NCBI GenBank assembly: GCA_036558645.1
Contig: DATBFG010000019.1
Location: 1 to 64,000, forward strand
Length of the DNA stretch: 64,000 bases
Source of the DNA: DATBFG01 sp036558645
GTDB lineage: Bacteria; Acidobacteriota; Terriglobia; Terriglobales; Acidobacteriaceae
Reading direction: 5' to 3'
Part shown: positions 24,813-34,009 of the stretch, piece by piece
Layout: the number at the start of each line of letters is the position of its first letter
How positions within the stretch are numbered: position 1 is the stretch's first letter
Made by a program: the position numbers and the translations under genes
Notes under the pieces: generated by a model
Told to the model about the DNA's origin: nothing
Database searches by the model: none
What the model saw: only the letters and a program-made list of their open reading frames with translations

Positions 24813-25543
24813 ACAAACCTCCTGTAAGTGGTGGCATGCACTACAGGTGGATCGTCGGAGACGGAAGCTAACACTAGTTGAGTTTCTCCTTGGCTGTAGT
24901 TTCGTTCTTGCTTCTGCTCGGGCTGTTCACTCGTATTGTTCTTGCGTTCCCGGTTCTGCTCTTGCGGTCCGGGTTCTGCCGGGGTAGTTGCCTTCTTCAG
25001 TTCGCGTACGCGCGATTCAATCTCGTAAACCAGGCGAATGTTCTCGTAATACTTGACGACTTTGCCGGAAGCCTCGTAGTAGGTTCGCTTCACAGCAGAG
25101 GGGCGAAGATCGACCTGCTTCAGATCTCGAAAGTTCACTCCCGCCACGCTCAGTGCTGCCGACAGCGAGAAAAATGCCATGCCGAACGACATGACGAAAC
25201 GAGGCTGGCGGATCACTCCGATCACCGGAGCAATCCACTCCCGGACTGTCGTCTTCCAGGACGATACCGGCAGCACGCGAACCGTCGAGCGAGTTTCCTC
25301 GCGGCCCGTCGTCGCGGCTAGGATGTTGTGAACCAGATTCGCCGGAGGCGCTACCTCTTCCAGCGACTTCAACCAGTGCTTCCCTGCCTGGGCCTCTGAC
25401 CACAGGGGGCCGCAAACTGCGCAAACACGGGCATGCGCCCGGAAGCTCTCCACCTTCTCCGTCGACAAGATCTCGTCCAGAGCGTCGCTGAGAAGAGCGT
25501 CGAACTCCGTGCACTGCATACCGTTCTTGGATTCGCCTGGCAT
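24809..25543 (-). CDS. Anti-sigma factor, zinc-binding type
   Basis: N-terminal anti-sigma zinc motif HARVCAVC (His-x3-Cys-x2-Cys) at residues about 37-44, preceded by FDALLSDALDEIL as in ZAS-domain proteins. One membrane segment (FVMSFGMAFFSLSAALSVAGV) and a charged C-terminal domain rich in Gln/Glu/Lys (residues about 190-225) follow. ATG 25543 overlaps the sigma-factor stop by one base (TGATG). It should hold the adjacent ECF sigma factor at the membrane until a signal releases it. Confidence 0.9.
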   Translation of the reverse strand: MPGESKNGMQCTEFDALLSDALDEILSTEKVESFRAHARVCAVCGPLWSEAQAGKHWLKSLEEVAPPANLVHNILAATTGREETRSTVRVLPVSSWKTTVREWIAPVIGVIRQPRFVMSFGMAFFSLSAALSVAGVNFRDLKQVDLRPSAVKRTYYEASGKVVKYYENIRLVYEIESRVRELKKATTPAEPGPQEQNRERKNNTSEQPEQKQERNYSQGETQLVLASVSDDPPVVHATTYRRFV

Positions 25544-26142
25544 CACATCACCTGCCTATATGTACGTTGTAGCAGGCGCGCAAGTTCCGCGCGTCCGCGA
25601 TTTATTCGGGACTTCACCGTACCCTCGGGAACCTTTAGTACTGTGGCAATTTCCTTATAGTCCATGTCCTGCAAGTCCCGCAGAATCACTGCTTCCCGCA
25701 GCTCCGGAGACAGCTTTTGCAGCGCCCGATGTACCGTTTCGCTGGTTTCATGGCTCTGTACCCGGGCATCGGGCGGAAGTCCTTTATCCGCAATCTGTTC
25801 GCTCAAGGGCATGGCGTCCTCGTGCTCCGATGGCGCTCCATCCAGCGAATCGGTAAGCCGATCCTGCTTGGTCTTGCGAAAGTGGTCCACAAGGAGATTG
25901 CGCGTAATCGTGGTAACCCAGGTCGCGAATGCCCCGCGCTCGACGTCGTACGTGTTCAGCGTTCGATACATTTTGATAAACACTTCCTGGGAAAGATCTT
26001 GTGCATCATCTGCCGATCCTGCAAAGCGATAGCAGATGTTGTATATCCTCCGATTGTACTTTTGAACAATTTCCTCCCAAGCCCCTGCATCGCCCGCAAC
26101 GCAGCGACGGACCAGCATTCCAACGGCCTGGGCGTCTTCCAA
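25543..26142 (-). CDS. ECF-type RNA polymerase sigma factor (RpoE-like)
   Basis: 199 residues with sigma region 2 (YRFAGSADDAQDLSQEVFIKMY, then FATWVTTITRNLLVDHFRK) and region 4 (LSPELREAVILRDLQDMDYKEIA, VPEGTVKSRINRGRAELARLL). The start is TTG 26142, six bases after GGGAG; ATG 26118 is possible. It is the first gene of a four-gene overlapping unit with its anti-sigma factor. A TATAAT on the minus strand (26258-26263) lies about 115 bases upstream. Confidence 0.95.
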   Translation of the reverse strand: MEDAQAVGMLVRRCVAGDAGAWEEIVQKYNRRIYNICYRFAGSADDAQDLSQEVFIKMYRTLNTYDVERGAFATWVTTITRNLLVDHFRKTKQDRLTDSLDGAPSEHEDAMPLSEQIADKGLPPDARVQSHETSETVHRALQKLSPELREAVILRDLQDMDYKEIATVLKVPEGTVKSRINRGRAELARLLQRTYRQVM

Positions 26143-26356
26143 CCGGCACTCCCGGAACCCCTGGTTTTCTCAGGTCAGCCCCGCCATTTCAAAGACCCAT
26201 CGGGCCTGCCTAAACACCACAATACAAGTACGTTGTTGTGGACCCAAAAGTTCGCTAATTATAAGAAACAGAGCATTGTAGCAGCGCTGGGAATAGCAAG
26301 CGAAGAGATAGCGAATCACTTCAGGCAGTAGACTTTTTGAGTCTTAAAAAAACAGG

Positions 26357-26378
26357 TAGCGCCGGCATCCTTGCCGGC
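26357..26378. repeat. Dispersed hairpin repeat TAGCGCCGGC...GCCGGC (second copy)
   Basis: GCCGGC (26361-26366), loop ATCCTT, GCCGGC (26373-26378), again preceded by GTAGC. It lies between the sigma factor and the sedolisin gene; a T-run on the minus strand is offset, so it is not a standard terminator. Confidence 0.65.
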
Positions 26379-26434
26379 CCTCGGGGTCGCGGGTGCTTTC
26401 AAGGTTTTTTAAAAATGGACAAGTCGAGTGCCGA

Positions 26435-28558
26435 TCACTTCAAGGTCAGGTTTACCTGGACACTTTTCACAACGCCTCCGCCGCTGGCCTGAAGCGTAAG
26501 CTTGTACGTCCCAGCCACACCCCCCGCTGCTCGAACGAGCGTTAACGTGCTCGCACCGCTTCCCGGGGCGGAAAACGTCTTGGGAGACAACGTCGCCGTT
26601 ACTCCCGCCGGAACTCCAGAAACGGTCACCGCAATCGGAGCGTTAAACCCGCCCGATGCGGTCGTTGAAAATTTCAGGGTTCCAGTTGAATTCTTCGCGA
26701 GTGCCAAGGTCGTGCCCGAACTCAGCTGGAATGTCGCAACCGTCCGCGCATCGTTCCAGTGTGTGACCAGCGCGTTTGCATCAACACTCCCAAGTCCAGT
26801 TGCGAGGTCATAACCGGGAGTGGTGTTGAATCCAGTTGTTCCCGGAACGCTGTTGCTTCCGCTGGTCGTGTCGTGGAAGACAACAGCACTTCCCGCCTGT
26901 TGTCTTGCAGCCAGCGAATAGAACGTGTGATTTGCATTCCCCTGTCGCGTCGCCGTACTCTGCACGATCAGCGCCATCAATCCGGCCCAAGCCGGAGCCG
27001 CTGCCGAGGTACCCGACAGAATCGTCGTGCCGCCATGCATCGTGACGAAGTAGCCATCGTGTCCGGCAGCACTGAAGGACACGTCAGGTGTGTCGCGCTT
27101 CCCGTCGGTCGGAACTCCCCTTCCCGTCTGCCATGACGGCTTCGCGTAGACCGAACTGGGGCCACCGCCCGTCGCCCATAATCCCGAAGATGCACTCTCG
27201 TTCCACGCCTGCTCAGGGATATAACCAAGCGCTGACGCCTGCGTGCCCGGTGCATTCGATGTCGACCAGTAGCGTCCCGGGTCAGCCACATCGTTGAACT
27301 GTGTTCCGCCGACGCACACGCTGTACGGGCTCGAGCACAGACCGTTCACGCCTCGACCCTTTTTGGCCTGCGTTGCCGACGGCGAATCGCATCCCGCCGC
27401 GCCGCTATCGCCAGACGAAACGAGAACCGTGATTCCCTGCGCAGCAGCTTGTTGCCACAAGCTGTTGATGAAGTTGTTTCCCGAGGTTCCGAGCGCTGCT
27501 TCGCACAACCCGAAGCTGACACTCATCACGGCTGCCAGGTTGTGATTCACCACGTATTGCGACGACAGGTAAACTCCATCGCTCGATGCCGTAGATGCAG
27601 AAACCACAAACTTGATTGTTGCGTTTCTCGCCACCGCGCCGGACCACTCCACATCGAGCAGCGCCTCAGCCTCTTCATTTGAATTCAGGACGCCCGGATT
27701 CGGGCCATTCAACACAACTAGAGGATCCTTCGCCGGCAGACCAAAGCTGCTGCGAAACTGCCGTACATCGGCAACCTTGAAATTACTGCGTCCAACAATT
27801 GCGATCGTCCGATCCGAACCGTTGATGCCCTTTTGGTACAGCGGATTCAGGTGATAAATCGTAGAAAAATCGCTTGGCGTCAGGTAATGCCAACTCCCTG
27901 CCGTAAACTCTGGCGAAACGCTCGTCTGCGCAACATGCATCGGCTGACTACGGAAATCATGCAGAGAAAGTACCCCTCCAACCACACCCCCGAGCGATCT
28001 CGGAATCTCAGGTTCACGCGCATTCGCATGATGAATTTCGCCGCCGACGCGGTACGCGCGAATCGGCGCACGAAATGTTGACTCAACATCCGCAGCGGCC
28101 CCGCTAAACACGAGCATGCGGCGGCTGGGTGCAATCTCATCGACTCGCAATCCATGACTTTCCAGCCACGTCACAATCTGCTCAAGATCGTTTTCCGAAA
28201 CTCCGAAGCGGTCGCCAAAATCTTCCGGTGTCAACCACTCGTGATAGAAGGGCGACTCGGGATCGTGCTGCTGCGCAACGAACTCGTCGAGCGCACGCTG
28301 TTGTTGCGGATCTGGTTTGAGCACCAGAACCATGCGATCCATGCGGAAGTCCGACGGCACGCCACCGACATCATTTTGTGCGATGGCCATGGGATGACGG
28401 TCGCCCCGGAGAACGATTCGGTCTCCATCATCGATGGAGCGCATGATTCTGTCTCGCGAATGAATCGAAAGAAAGCTATCCCGGTCTTGAGCCGCGGAAC
28501 CGCCGGACAGAACCGATCCAATCATCAGCAGAAGCCATAATCGTTGAGAACGAAGCAT
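26435..28558 (-). CDS. Sedolisin/kumamolisin-type secreted serine protease (S53)
   Basis: 707 residues from ATG 28558, which opens a signal peptide (MLRSQRLWLLLMIGSVLSGGSA). The pro-kumamolisin activation domain spans about 60-200 (FYHEWLTPEDFGDRFG, RRMLVFSGAAADVESTF). The peptidase domain has the catalytic Glu and Asp in EEAEALLDVEWS, the oxyanion Asp in SSGDSGAAGC, and the serine in GTSAAAPAWAGLMAL. An Ig-like C-terminal part (VSGVPAGVTATLSPKTF) follows. Such enzymes are acid-active secreted endopeptidases, which fits an acidic-soil acidobacterium. Confidence 0.93.
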   Translation of the reverse strand: MLRSQRLWLLLMIGSVLSGGSAAQDRDSFLSIHSRDRIMRSIDDGDRIVLRGDRHPMAIAQNDVGGVPSDFRMDRMVLVLKPDPQQQRALDEFVAQQHDPESPFYHEWLTPEDFGDRFGVSENDLEQIVTWLESHGLRVDEIAPSRRMLVFSGAAADVESTFRAPIRAYRVGGEIHHANAREPEIPRSLGGVVGGVLSLHDFRSQPMHVAQTSVSPEFTAGSWHYLTPSDFSTIYHLNPLYQKGINGSDRTIAIVGRSNFKVADVRQFRSSFGLPAKDPLVVLNGPNPGVLNSNEEAEALLDVEWSGAVARNATIKFVVSASTASSDGVYLSSQYVVNHNLAAVMSVSFGLCEAALGTSGNNFINSLWQQAAAQGITVLVSSGDSGAAGCDSPSATQAKKGRGVNGLCSSPYSVCVGGTQFNDVADPGRYWSTSNAPGTQASALGYIPEQAWNESASSGLWATGGGPSSVYAKPSWQTGRGVPTDGKRDTPDVSFSAAGHDGYFVTMHGGTTILSGTSAAAPAWAGLMALIVQSTATRQGNANHTFYSLAARQQAGSAVVFHDTTSGSNSVPGTTGFNTTPGYDLATGLGSVDANALVTHWNDARTVATFQLSSGTTLALAKNSTGTLKFSTTASGGFNAPIAVTVSGVPAGVTATLSPKTFSAPGSGASTLTLVRAAGGVAGTYKLTLQASGGGVVKSVQVNLTLK

Positions 28559-29002
28559 GAATCCCCGAGTTTGAGTTCGTTTCAGGCCTTCTTGAAGGCC
28601 GAGCAGCCCGAATCCACCGCCTCCAAGAGCATATGTCAAACTTAAGGGATTGCCCCAAAGTCCATGAGCAAAGGTAACTTATAGTGATTACCTTCGTCGT
28701 ACTGAAGTAATCGTAATGCGCCGGGCGGTGATCGCAAGTCGTTGGAAAAAAATCACCAGCCCTATTCGCTAACGTTGTCATCCTGAGCAAGCGTGGCGGC
28801 AGCCAAGCGCAGCGAAGGACCTGCTGTTTTTTCGCCAACGACTCACGATCATCGACCAATGAAGGTCTCCCGGACGACCAAAGACTGACGACTGGTTTTG
28901 GCTGAAGACTGACGACTGTTGTTTGCTGACGACTGTTTTCTGTGAGCCCCGTCACAGCGCACTGCCCTCGAAAAAGCGACTATAACTTTCGGAGGTCTTT
29001 CG
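28559..29002. other. Repeat-rich intergenic region between sedolisin and bacterioferritin genes
   Basis: No gene is seen. It contains a bulged palindrome (28686-28712, GATTAC...GTAATC), a 10-bp hairpin with one bulged A (28723-28732 with 28752-28762), a GTCATCCTGAGC...GAAGGACCTGC block (about 28777-28822) of a type I have seen repeated in acidobacterial genomes, and a 24-bp tandem repeat (28881-28928 plus a partial third unit). Promoters for both divergent genes must lie here but I cannot place them. Confidence 0.55.
28881..28942. repeat. 24-bp tandem repeat
   Basis: Two units (28881-28904 and 28905-28928) begin with AAGACTGACGACTG and differ at only a few positions; a partial third copy (ACGACTGTTTTCTG) follows to 28942. 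It is in the upstream region of the bacterioferritin gene. Confidence 0.75.
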
Positions 29003-29479
29003 ATGAAGGGCAACGATCAGGTAATCGTTCAGTTAAACGCCGCGCTCAAGTCCGAACTCACCGCCATCGTTCAATACATGGTGCAAGCAGAGACCAATCA
29101 CAACTGGGGATACACCAAGCTCGGCGATTACCTGAAACATCGCGCCATCGAGGAGATGCGTCACGCCGAGGGGGTGATCGAGCGCATCGTCTTTCTTGAC
29201 TCGGTGCCCGTAGTCAACGTAACCCTCTCTCCCGTCCTCGGAACCAATGTGCAACAGCAACTGGAAGCAGATCTGAAAGACGAGAAAGATGCCGTCGTGC
29301 AATACAACGGCGCCATTAACGTTTGTGTCGAGTCCGGAGATAACGGTTCACGCGAACTCTTTGAGCGAATGGTGAAAGACGAAGAGCGCCACACGGATAT
29401 CCTCGAATCCCAATTGCATTCCATTGCAGAGATGGGAATCCAGAATTACCTTGCACAGCAATTGCATTCCGAAAAATAG
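29003..29479 (+). CDS. bfr: Bacterioferritin
   Basis: 158 residues, the size of E. coli Bfr, and the key residues fall at the same positions: ferroxidase ligands E18, E51, H54, E94, E127 and H130, and the haem-axial M52 (sequence AIEEMRHAE). It forms a 24-mer cage storing ferric iron in the cytoplasm, with haem bound between subunit pairs. ATG 29003 follows GGAGG by eight bases. No bacterioferritin-associated ferredoxin gene is nearby. Confidence 0.97.
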   Translation: MKGNDQVIVQLNAALKSELTAIVQYMVQAETNHNWGYTKLGDYLKHRAIEEMRHAEGVIERIVFLDSVPVVNVTLSPVLGTNVQQQLEADLKDEKDAVVQYNGAINVCVESGDNGSRELFERMVKDEERHTDILESQLHSIAEMGIQNYLAQQLHSEK

Positions 29480-29562
29480 TGGGCAATACGACCACGTGTG
29501 AGGGAGGCTGACGAAAGCTCCACTCAATACTGCGTTCCAAGCGGCGACATCTCTCTCTCCGC

Positions 29563-29568
29563 TATAAT
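29563..29568 (+). promoter_or_regulatory. Candidate -10 box (TATAAT) of the kinase gene
   Basis: TATAAT ends 11 bases before ATG 29580. The -35 region is poor. If functional, the transcript would have a leader of about five bases and no ribosome-binding site. Confidence 0.45.
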
Positions 29569-29579
29569 TGCGCCCTTAC

Positions 29580-32246
29580 ATGCCTTTGCAATCAGGCGAG
29601 AAGCTCGGCCCGTATGAAGTTCTGTCTGCCATCGGGGCAGGCGGAATGGGAGAGGTCTATCGCGCGCGCGACAGCCGTCTGAACCGCGTCGTCGCCATCA
29701 AAGTCCTTTCCGGGCAACTGTCGTCCCGGCCCGACCTTCACGAGCGCTTTGAGCGCGAAGCGAGAGCGATCTCGGCGCTCCAGCATCCCAACATCTGCAC
29801 CTTGCACGATATCGGCGAGAAAGATGGCACGAACTATCTCGTCCTGGAATTTGTCGAAGGCGAATCCCTTGACCAGAGAATCGCCAAGGGCCGCCTGCCC
29901 ATCGATCAGGTCCTGCGTTATTCGGCGGAGATCGCGGATGCGCTCGACAAGGCGCACCGTCAAGGCATCGTTCATCGCGATCTGAAACCCAGCAACGTGA
30001 TGCTCACCAAGTCCGGCGCCAAGCTTCTCGATTTCGGACTTGCCAAGCTGCAGGAGAAGGCTTCCACACTTTCGAATCCCGCCACTGATATCACCATGGC
30101 CACAAGCAAGCTGACCGGGGAAGGCATGCTTGTTGGGACCTTTCAGTACATGGCGCCGGAGCAATTCGAAGGCAAAGAGGCGGATTGTCGCACCGACATC
30201 TTCGCCCTTGGAACCCTGATTTACGAGATGGCAACCGGGAAAGCTGCATTCGAAGGCAAGAGTCGCGCCAGCCTTATCGCTGCCATTTTGCAATCGGAAC
30301 CGCAACCGATTTCAGAACTCCATCCCATGACGCCGCCCGCTCTGCAGCGTGTCGTCAAACGCTGCTTGGCGAAGGATCCCGATGACCGCTGGCAGAACGC
30401 CGGAGACCTTGCCAGCGAACTGCGCTGGATCGCGGAAAGCGGATCGCAGGCCGGAGTCCCCGCACCAGTCGTGGCGCAGCGAAAACGTCAGCGCTGGATT
30501 CCGTGGGTTGCTGCAGGCATCTTCGCGCTGATTGCAGCGATCGCCGGGTTGCTTTATCTGGAGACCGATCGCACGCCGCCTCGTGCCATTCAGGCATATC
30601 TGCCGCCGCCCGTCGGTACCGATTATTTTTTCAGTGGAGACAGTGCCGGGTTTCCCGCCATCTCTCCCGAAGGAGATCGCGTCGCCTTCGTTGCGGTGGA
30701 TGAACACGCTGCCCGCCTGCTCTGGATTCGTAGCCTGCTGGATGGATCCGTACGAAGCATTCCGGGCACTGACGGCGCCATGTTTCCATTCTGGTCCCCG
30801 GACGGAAAGCAGATCGCCTTCTTTACGGAGGGCCAGCTTAGGCGCGTGGCGATCAACGGCGGCCTTCCAACCGATGTTGCAGGGGCCAATAGCGCACGCG
30901 GCGGAAGTTGGGGTAAGGGTGACATCATCATATTCACCCCCGGAACACAGCAGGCCATTTACAAAGTGGCTGCGGGTGGTGGCACTTCGCAGCAGGTTAC
31001 GACCGTCGATGGCACTCGGCATACTACCCATCGTTGGCCGTACTTTCTGCCGGACGGAAAGCACTTCCTATACCTCGCTGCCAGCCACTCGAAACCGCAC
31101 GCCGAGCTCGACCAGATTTTCGTGGCTTCGCTCGACGGAAAAGAAAACCGTATGTTGACGGCTTCAACATCGAATGCGATCGCTGTTCCGGGTTATCTTC
31201 TGTTTGTACAGGGAACGACGCTAATGGCGCAGCCGTTCGACATCGACTCTGCCTCTCTCAAGGGCGATCCCCAGCCCATTTCGCAGAACGTGCATTTCGA
31301 AGAAGGCAACTGGCACGCTGTGTTCGACTGCTCGGCAGACGGCACTCTTCTTTATCAATCCGGCGTGGGAAATCAGGGGTCGGAGCTAGTTTGGTATTCG
31401 AAGGAGGGCAAAGTCCTCAGCAGACTCGCTGAGCGTGATCTCTTCCAGGAGATCCGGCTCTCGCCAGACGGTAAAAAGCTCGCAGCCTCGGTCGGAGATC
31501 CTGCGGGAAACTTGTGGGTATATGACTTGTCCCGTGGCGCAAAGACCCGCTATACCTTCCCTGGTCATAACGATCGAGCACCGATCTGGTCGCCTGACGG
31601 AAAACAGATCGTCTTCACTCGCATTCAGGATCGTGCTGCCAACTTCTTCGTAATCGATGCCAACAGCGCCGGCACCGAGAAGCCGTTATTCAACTCTGAA
31701 ACTACGAAGTTCCCTACCAGCTTCGCTCCTGATGGGAAGAGTCTGCTTTTCAGCGAGATGCCCGTTGGCATCGGCCTCTCACTCCTCGACCTCAGTGGAG
31801 AACCGAGGGCTAGGGAATTCCTTCCGAAGGTTTTGACCACCTCTTCTGGCGCCTTCTCCCCCGATGGGCGATGGATCGCATATACCTCTGCGGAATCGGG
31901 AAGAACGGAAGTGTACGTAACGCAATTTCCCGGGCCTCGCGGAAAGTGGCAGATCTCTACCACTGGCGGCAGAGAACCAATTTGGCGTCGGGATGGCAAG
32001 GGGCTTTTTTACTGGGCCGGAAATCACGAACTCACGGAAGTCCAAGTCTCCATTCAAGGGGAGCAGTTCCAGGTAAACGCGGTGCAACCGCTGTTCAAGG
32101 TCGCCATGCCGCTGGTTCCCATGTCATCCCCTACCTACGATGTGACTCCAGACGGCCAGCGCCTCATCGTGAACACATTGCCATCCGAAGAAGAACAGCC
32201 CCTGACCCTGGTGACGAACTGGACGTCACTCTTCCACAAGAAATGA
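29580..32246 (+). CDS. Ser/Thr protein kinase fused to a PD40 beta-propeller
   Basis: 888 residues from ATG 29580. The kinase domain (about 10-275) is complete: glycine loop GAGGMGEVY (19-27), K41 in VAIKVL, HRDLKPSN with D134, DFG 151-153, and MAPEQFEG. One membrane segment (about 308-328, WVAAGIFALIAAIAGLLYL) leads to an extracytoplasmic domain of PD40/WD40-like repeats such as FPFWSPDGKQIAFF and APIWSPDGKQIVFT. This cytoplasmic kinase plus outer propeller layout is very common in Acidobacteriota. The signal sensed and the substrates are unknown. The TTG at 29568 in frame is overlapped by the -10 candidate. Confidence 0.93.
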   Translation: MPLQSGEKLGPYEVLSAIGAGGMGEVYRARDSRLNRVVAIKVLSGQLSSRPDLHERFEREARAISALQHPNICTLHDIGEKDGTNYLVLEFVEGESLDQRIAKGRLPIDQVLRYSAEIADALDKAHRQGIVHRDLKPSNVMLTKSGAKLLDFGLAKLQEKASTLSNPATDITMATSKLTGEGMLVGTFQYMAPEQFEGKEADCRTDIFALGTLIYEMATGKAAFEGKSRASLIAAILQSEPQPISELHPMTPPALQRVVKRCLAKDPDDRWQNAGDLASELRWIAESGSQAGVPAPVVAQRKRQRWIPWVAAGIFALIAAIAGLLYLETDRTPPRAIQAYLPPPVGTDYFFSGDSAGFPAISPEGDRVAFVAVDEHAARLLWIRSLLDGSVRSIPGTDGAMFPFWSPDGKQIAFFTEGQLRRVAINGGLPTDVAGANSARGGSWGKGDIIIFTPGTQQAIYKVAAGGGTSQQVTTVDGTRHTTHRWPYFLPDGKHFLYLAASHSKPHAELDQIFVASLDGKENRMLTASTSNAIAVPGYLLFVQGTTLMAQPFDIDSASLKGDPQPISQNVHFEEGNWHAVFDCSADGTLLYQSGVGNQGSELVWYSKEGKVLSRLAERDLFQEIRLSPDGKKLAASVGDPAGNLWVYDLSRGAKTRYTFPGHNDRAPIWSPDGKQIVFTRIQDRAANFFVIDANSAGTEKPLFNSETTKFPTSFAPDGKSLLFSEMPVGIGLSLLDLSGEPRAREFLPKVLTTSSGAFSPDGRWIAYTSAESGRTEVYVTQFPGPRGKWQISTTGGREPIWRRDGKGLFYWAGNHELTEVQVSIQGEQFQVNAVQPLFKVAMPLVPMSSPTYDVTPDGQRLIVNTLPSEEEQPLTLVTNWTSLFHKK

Positions 32247-32273
32247 ATCTGGAGTTCGTAGTAAGTTTGGGTG

Positions 32274-32303
32274 CCCCACACAACGCGCTTTTCGATGTGT
32301 GGG
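32274..32303 (+). terminator. 8-bp hairpin after the kinase gene
   Basis: CCCACACA (32275-32282) pairs with TGTGTGGG (32296-32303). No U-run follows, so a terminator role is uncertain; the segment is also similar to GGGTGCCCCAC blocks that recur in related genomes. Confidence 0.35.
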
Positions 32304-32416
32304 CGGGGAACTTAGGACTGGGTTTAAGGCAATCGATAGGAGAGAACAATTGCTGCTGGATTTCCCGGCCACTCTGCGCTCTTGGAACGGTGGTGAGTGC
32401 ACGCGTCCTGCATCAA

Positions 32417-32462
32417 GCCGCGGAGCGGCGTCGCGAAATTAGCCCAGCGCTTCAGCGCTGGG
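32417..32462. repeat. REP-like pair of GC-rich hairpins
   Basis: A small stem GCCGC/GCGGC (32417-32429) is followed by a perfect 9-bp stem CCCAGCGCT (32443-32451) / AGCGCTGGG (32454-32462) with a TC loop. The arrangement resembles dispersed intergenic palindromes. It lies between the convergent kinase and gcvPB genes and may also act in transcript ends. Confidence 0.6.
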
Positions 32463-32515
32463 AAAGCTCCAAACTAGAAGAAAAAGTCCGCTTCCAGCGG
32501 ACGACCGACAAACCC

Positions 32516-34009
32516 TTAATTCTTTCCCGGCTTCCACCGCAACACAGGCTTTCTCGCCGCCGCGGTCTCATCCAACCTCGACACCCGCGTCGTATGCGGC
32601 GCCGCCAGCACCATCTGTGAATCCTCTTCCACTTCCTGCGCAATCGACTTCATCGCATCGATAAAGAGGTCCATCTCTTCCGCCGATTCGCTCTCTGTCG
32701 GCTCAATCATCATCGCGCCGGGCACGATTAGCGGAAACGCGGTCGTATACGGATGGAAGCCGTAATCGATCAAACGCTTCGCCAGGTCCATCGTCTTCAC
32801 ACCCTTCTTGGCCTGTAATCGGTCACTGAAAACAACCTCATGCATCGAAGGAGTCGTGTACGGCAGGTCGTAGGTTCCTTCAAGGCCCTTGCGGATGTAA
32901 TTAGCATTCAGCACGGCGTCTTCCGTGGTCTGCCGCAAGCCATCGGGCCCATTCGCCAAGATGTACGCGAGCGCCCGCACAAACATGCCGAAGTTTCCGT
33001 AGAACGACCGAACGCGTCCGACCGACTCTGGCCGGTCATATTCGAAACCCAGCGTCTTGTCCGGCTTTGTGACCACAACCGGCTTGGGCAGATAAGGCTC
33101 AAGCATCTTCTTGATTGCCACCGGCCCTGATCCCGGTCCGCCACCACCGTGCGGCGTCGAAAATGTCTTGTGCAGGTTTAGGTGCATCAGATCCACACCG
33201 AAATCGCCCGGACGCACTTTTCCGACCAGCGCATTCATGTTCGCGCCATCCATGTAGAGCAACCCACCCTTTGAATGCATGATGTCGGCAATCTTGTGGA
33301 TCTCCTGCTCGAAAATTCCCAGCGTGTTGGGGTTCGTCAGCATGAGCACGGCGACCTCTTCGTTCATCTGCGCCGCCAGCGCTTCCACATCGACCATGCC
33401 CTGATCATTCGACTTCAAATTTTCGACGGCATATCCGACCATTGCTGCCGTCGCTGGATTTGTGCCATGCGCGGAATCGGGAATTAGCACCTTCTTTCGG
33501 GGATTCCCTTTTGCCTGATGATGCGCCCGCACCATCAGCAGCCCGGTCATCTCACCATGAGCACCGGCCGCCGGCTGCAGCGTAATCGCATCCATGCCGG
33601 TAATTTCAATCAGACAATCGCTCAGGGTCTTGATGATGCGTAGCGCGCCCTGCGAAACCTTCTCCGGCTGATACGGATGCCCGTTCGCAATTCCATCCAG
33701 CCGTGCCACAACCTCATTCACCCGCGGGTTGTACTTCATCGTGCACGAACCCAGCGGATACATCCCGAGATCGATGGCGTAATTCCAAGTCGACAATCGC
33801 GTGAAGTGCCGGATGATCTCGATCTCGCTGACCTCAGGCATGTTGCCCAGATCTTTGCGGACCGAGTTGCCGAGCAGTTGATCCGTATCGACTTCAGGAA
33901 CATCCAGTGGAGGCAGCTTCCATGCCGCTTTCCCTGGCGACGACTTCTCGAAGATCAGCCCTTCGTTTTGATTCACGTGGCGGGTGGCTTTGGGGGTCTT
34001 CGGCTTCAT
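32516..34009 (-). CDS. gcvPB: Glycine dehydrogenase (decarboxylating) subunit 2
   Basis: C-terminal half of the split P-protein, which carries the PLP cofactor for glycine decarboxylation. The PLP lysine is K281 in [32 protein letters not shown] and NPNTLGIFE are also conserved. Its 497 residues are normal for the two-subunit form. The start overlaps the gcvPA stop by four bases. It is the last gene of gcvT-gcvH-gcvPA-gcvPB on the minus strand. Confidence 0.97.
   Translation of the reverse strand: MKPKTPKATRHVNQNEGLIFEKSSPGKAAWKLPPLDVPEVDTDQLLGNSVRKDLGNMPEVSEIEIIRHFTRLSTWNYAIDLGMYPLGSCTMKYNPRVNEVVARLDGIANGHPYQPEKVSQGALRIIKTLSDCLIEITGMDAITLQPAAGAHGEMTGLLMVRAHHQAKGNPRKKVLIPDSAHGTNPATAAMVGYAVENLKSNDQGMVDVEALAAQMNEEVAVLMLTNPNTLGIFEQEIHKIADIMHSKGGLLYMDGANMNALVGKVRPGDFGVDLMHLNLHKTFSTPHGGGGPGSGPVAIKKMLEPYLPKPVVVTKPDKTLGFEYDRPESVGRVRSFYGNFGMFVRALAYILANGPDGLRQTTEDAVLNANYIRKGLEGTYDLPYTTPSMHEVVFSDRLQAKKGVKTMDLAKRLIDYGFHPYTTAFPLIVPGAMMIEPTESESAEEMDLFIDAMKSIAQEVEEDSQMVLAAPHTTRVSRLDETAAARKPVLRWKPGKN

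Noticed and set aside
28881..28942. CRISPR array
   Set aside because: The repeats are direct and contiguous without spacers, and no cas genes are present.
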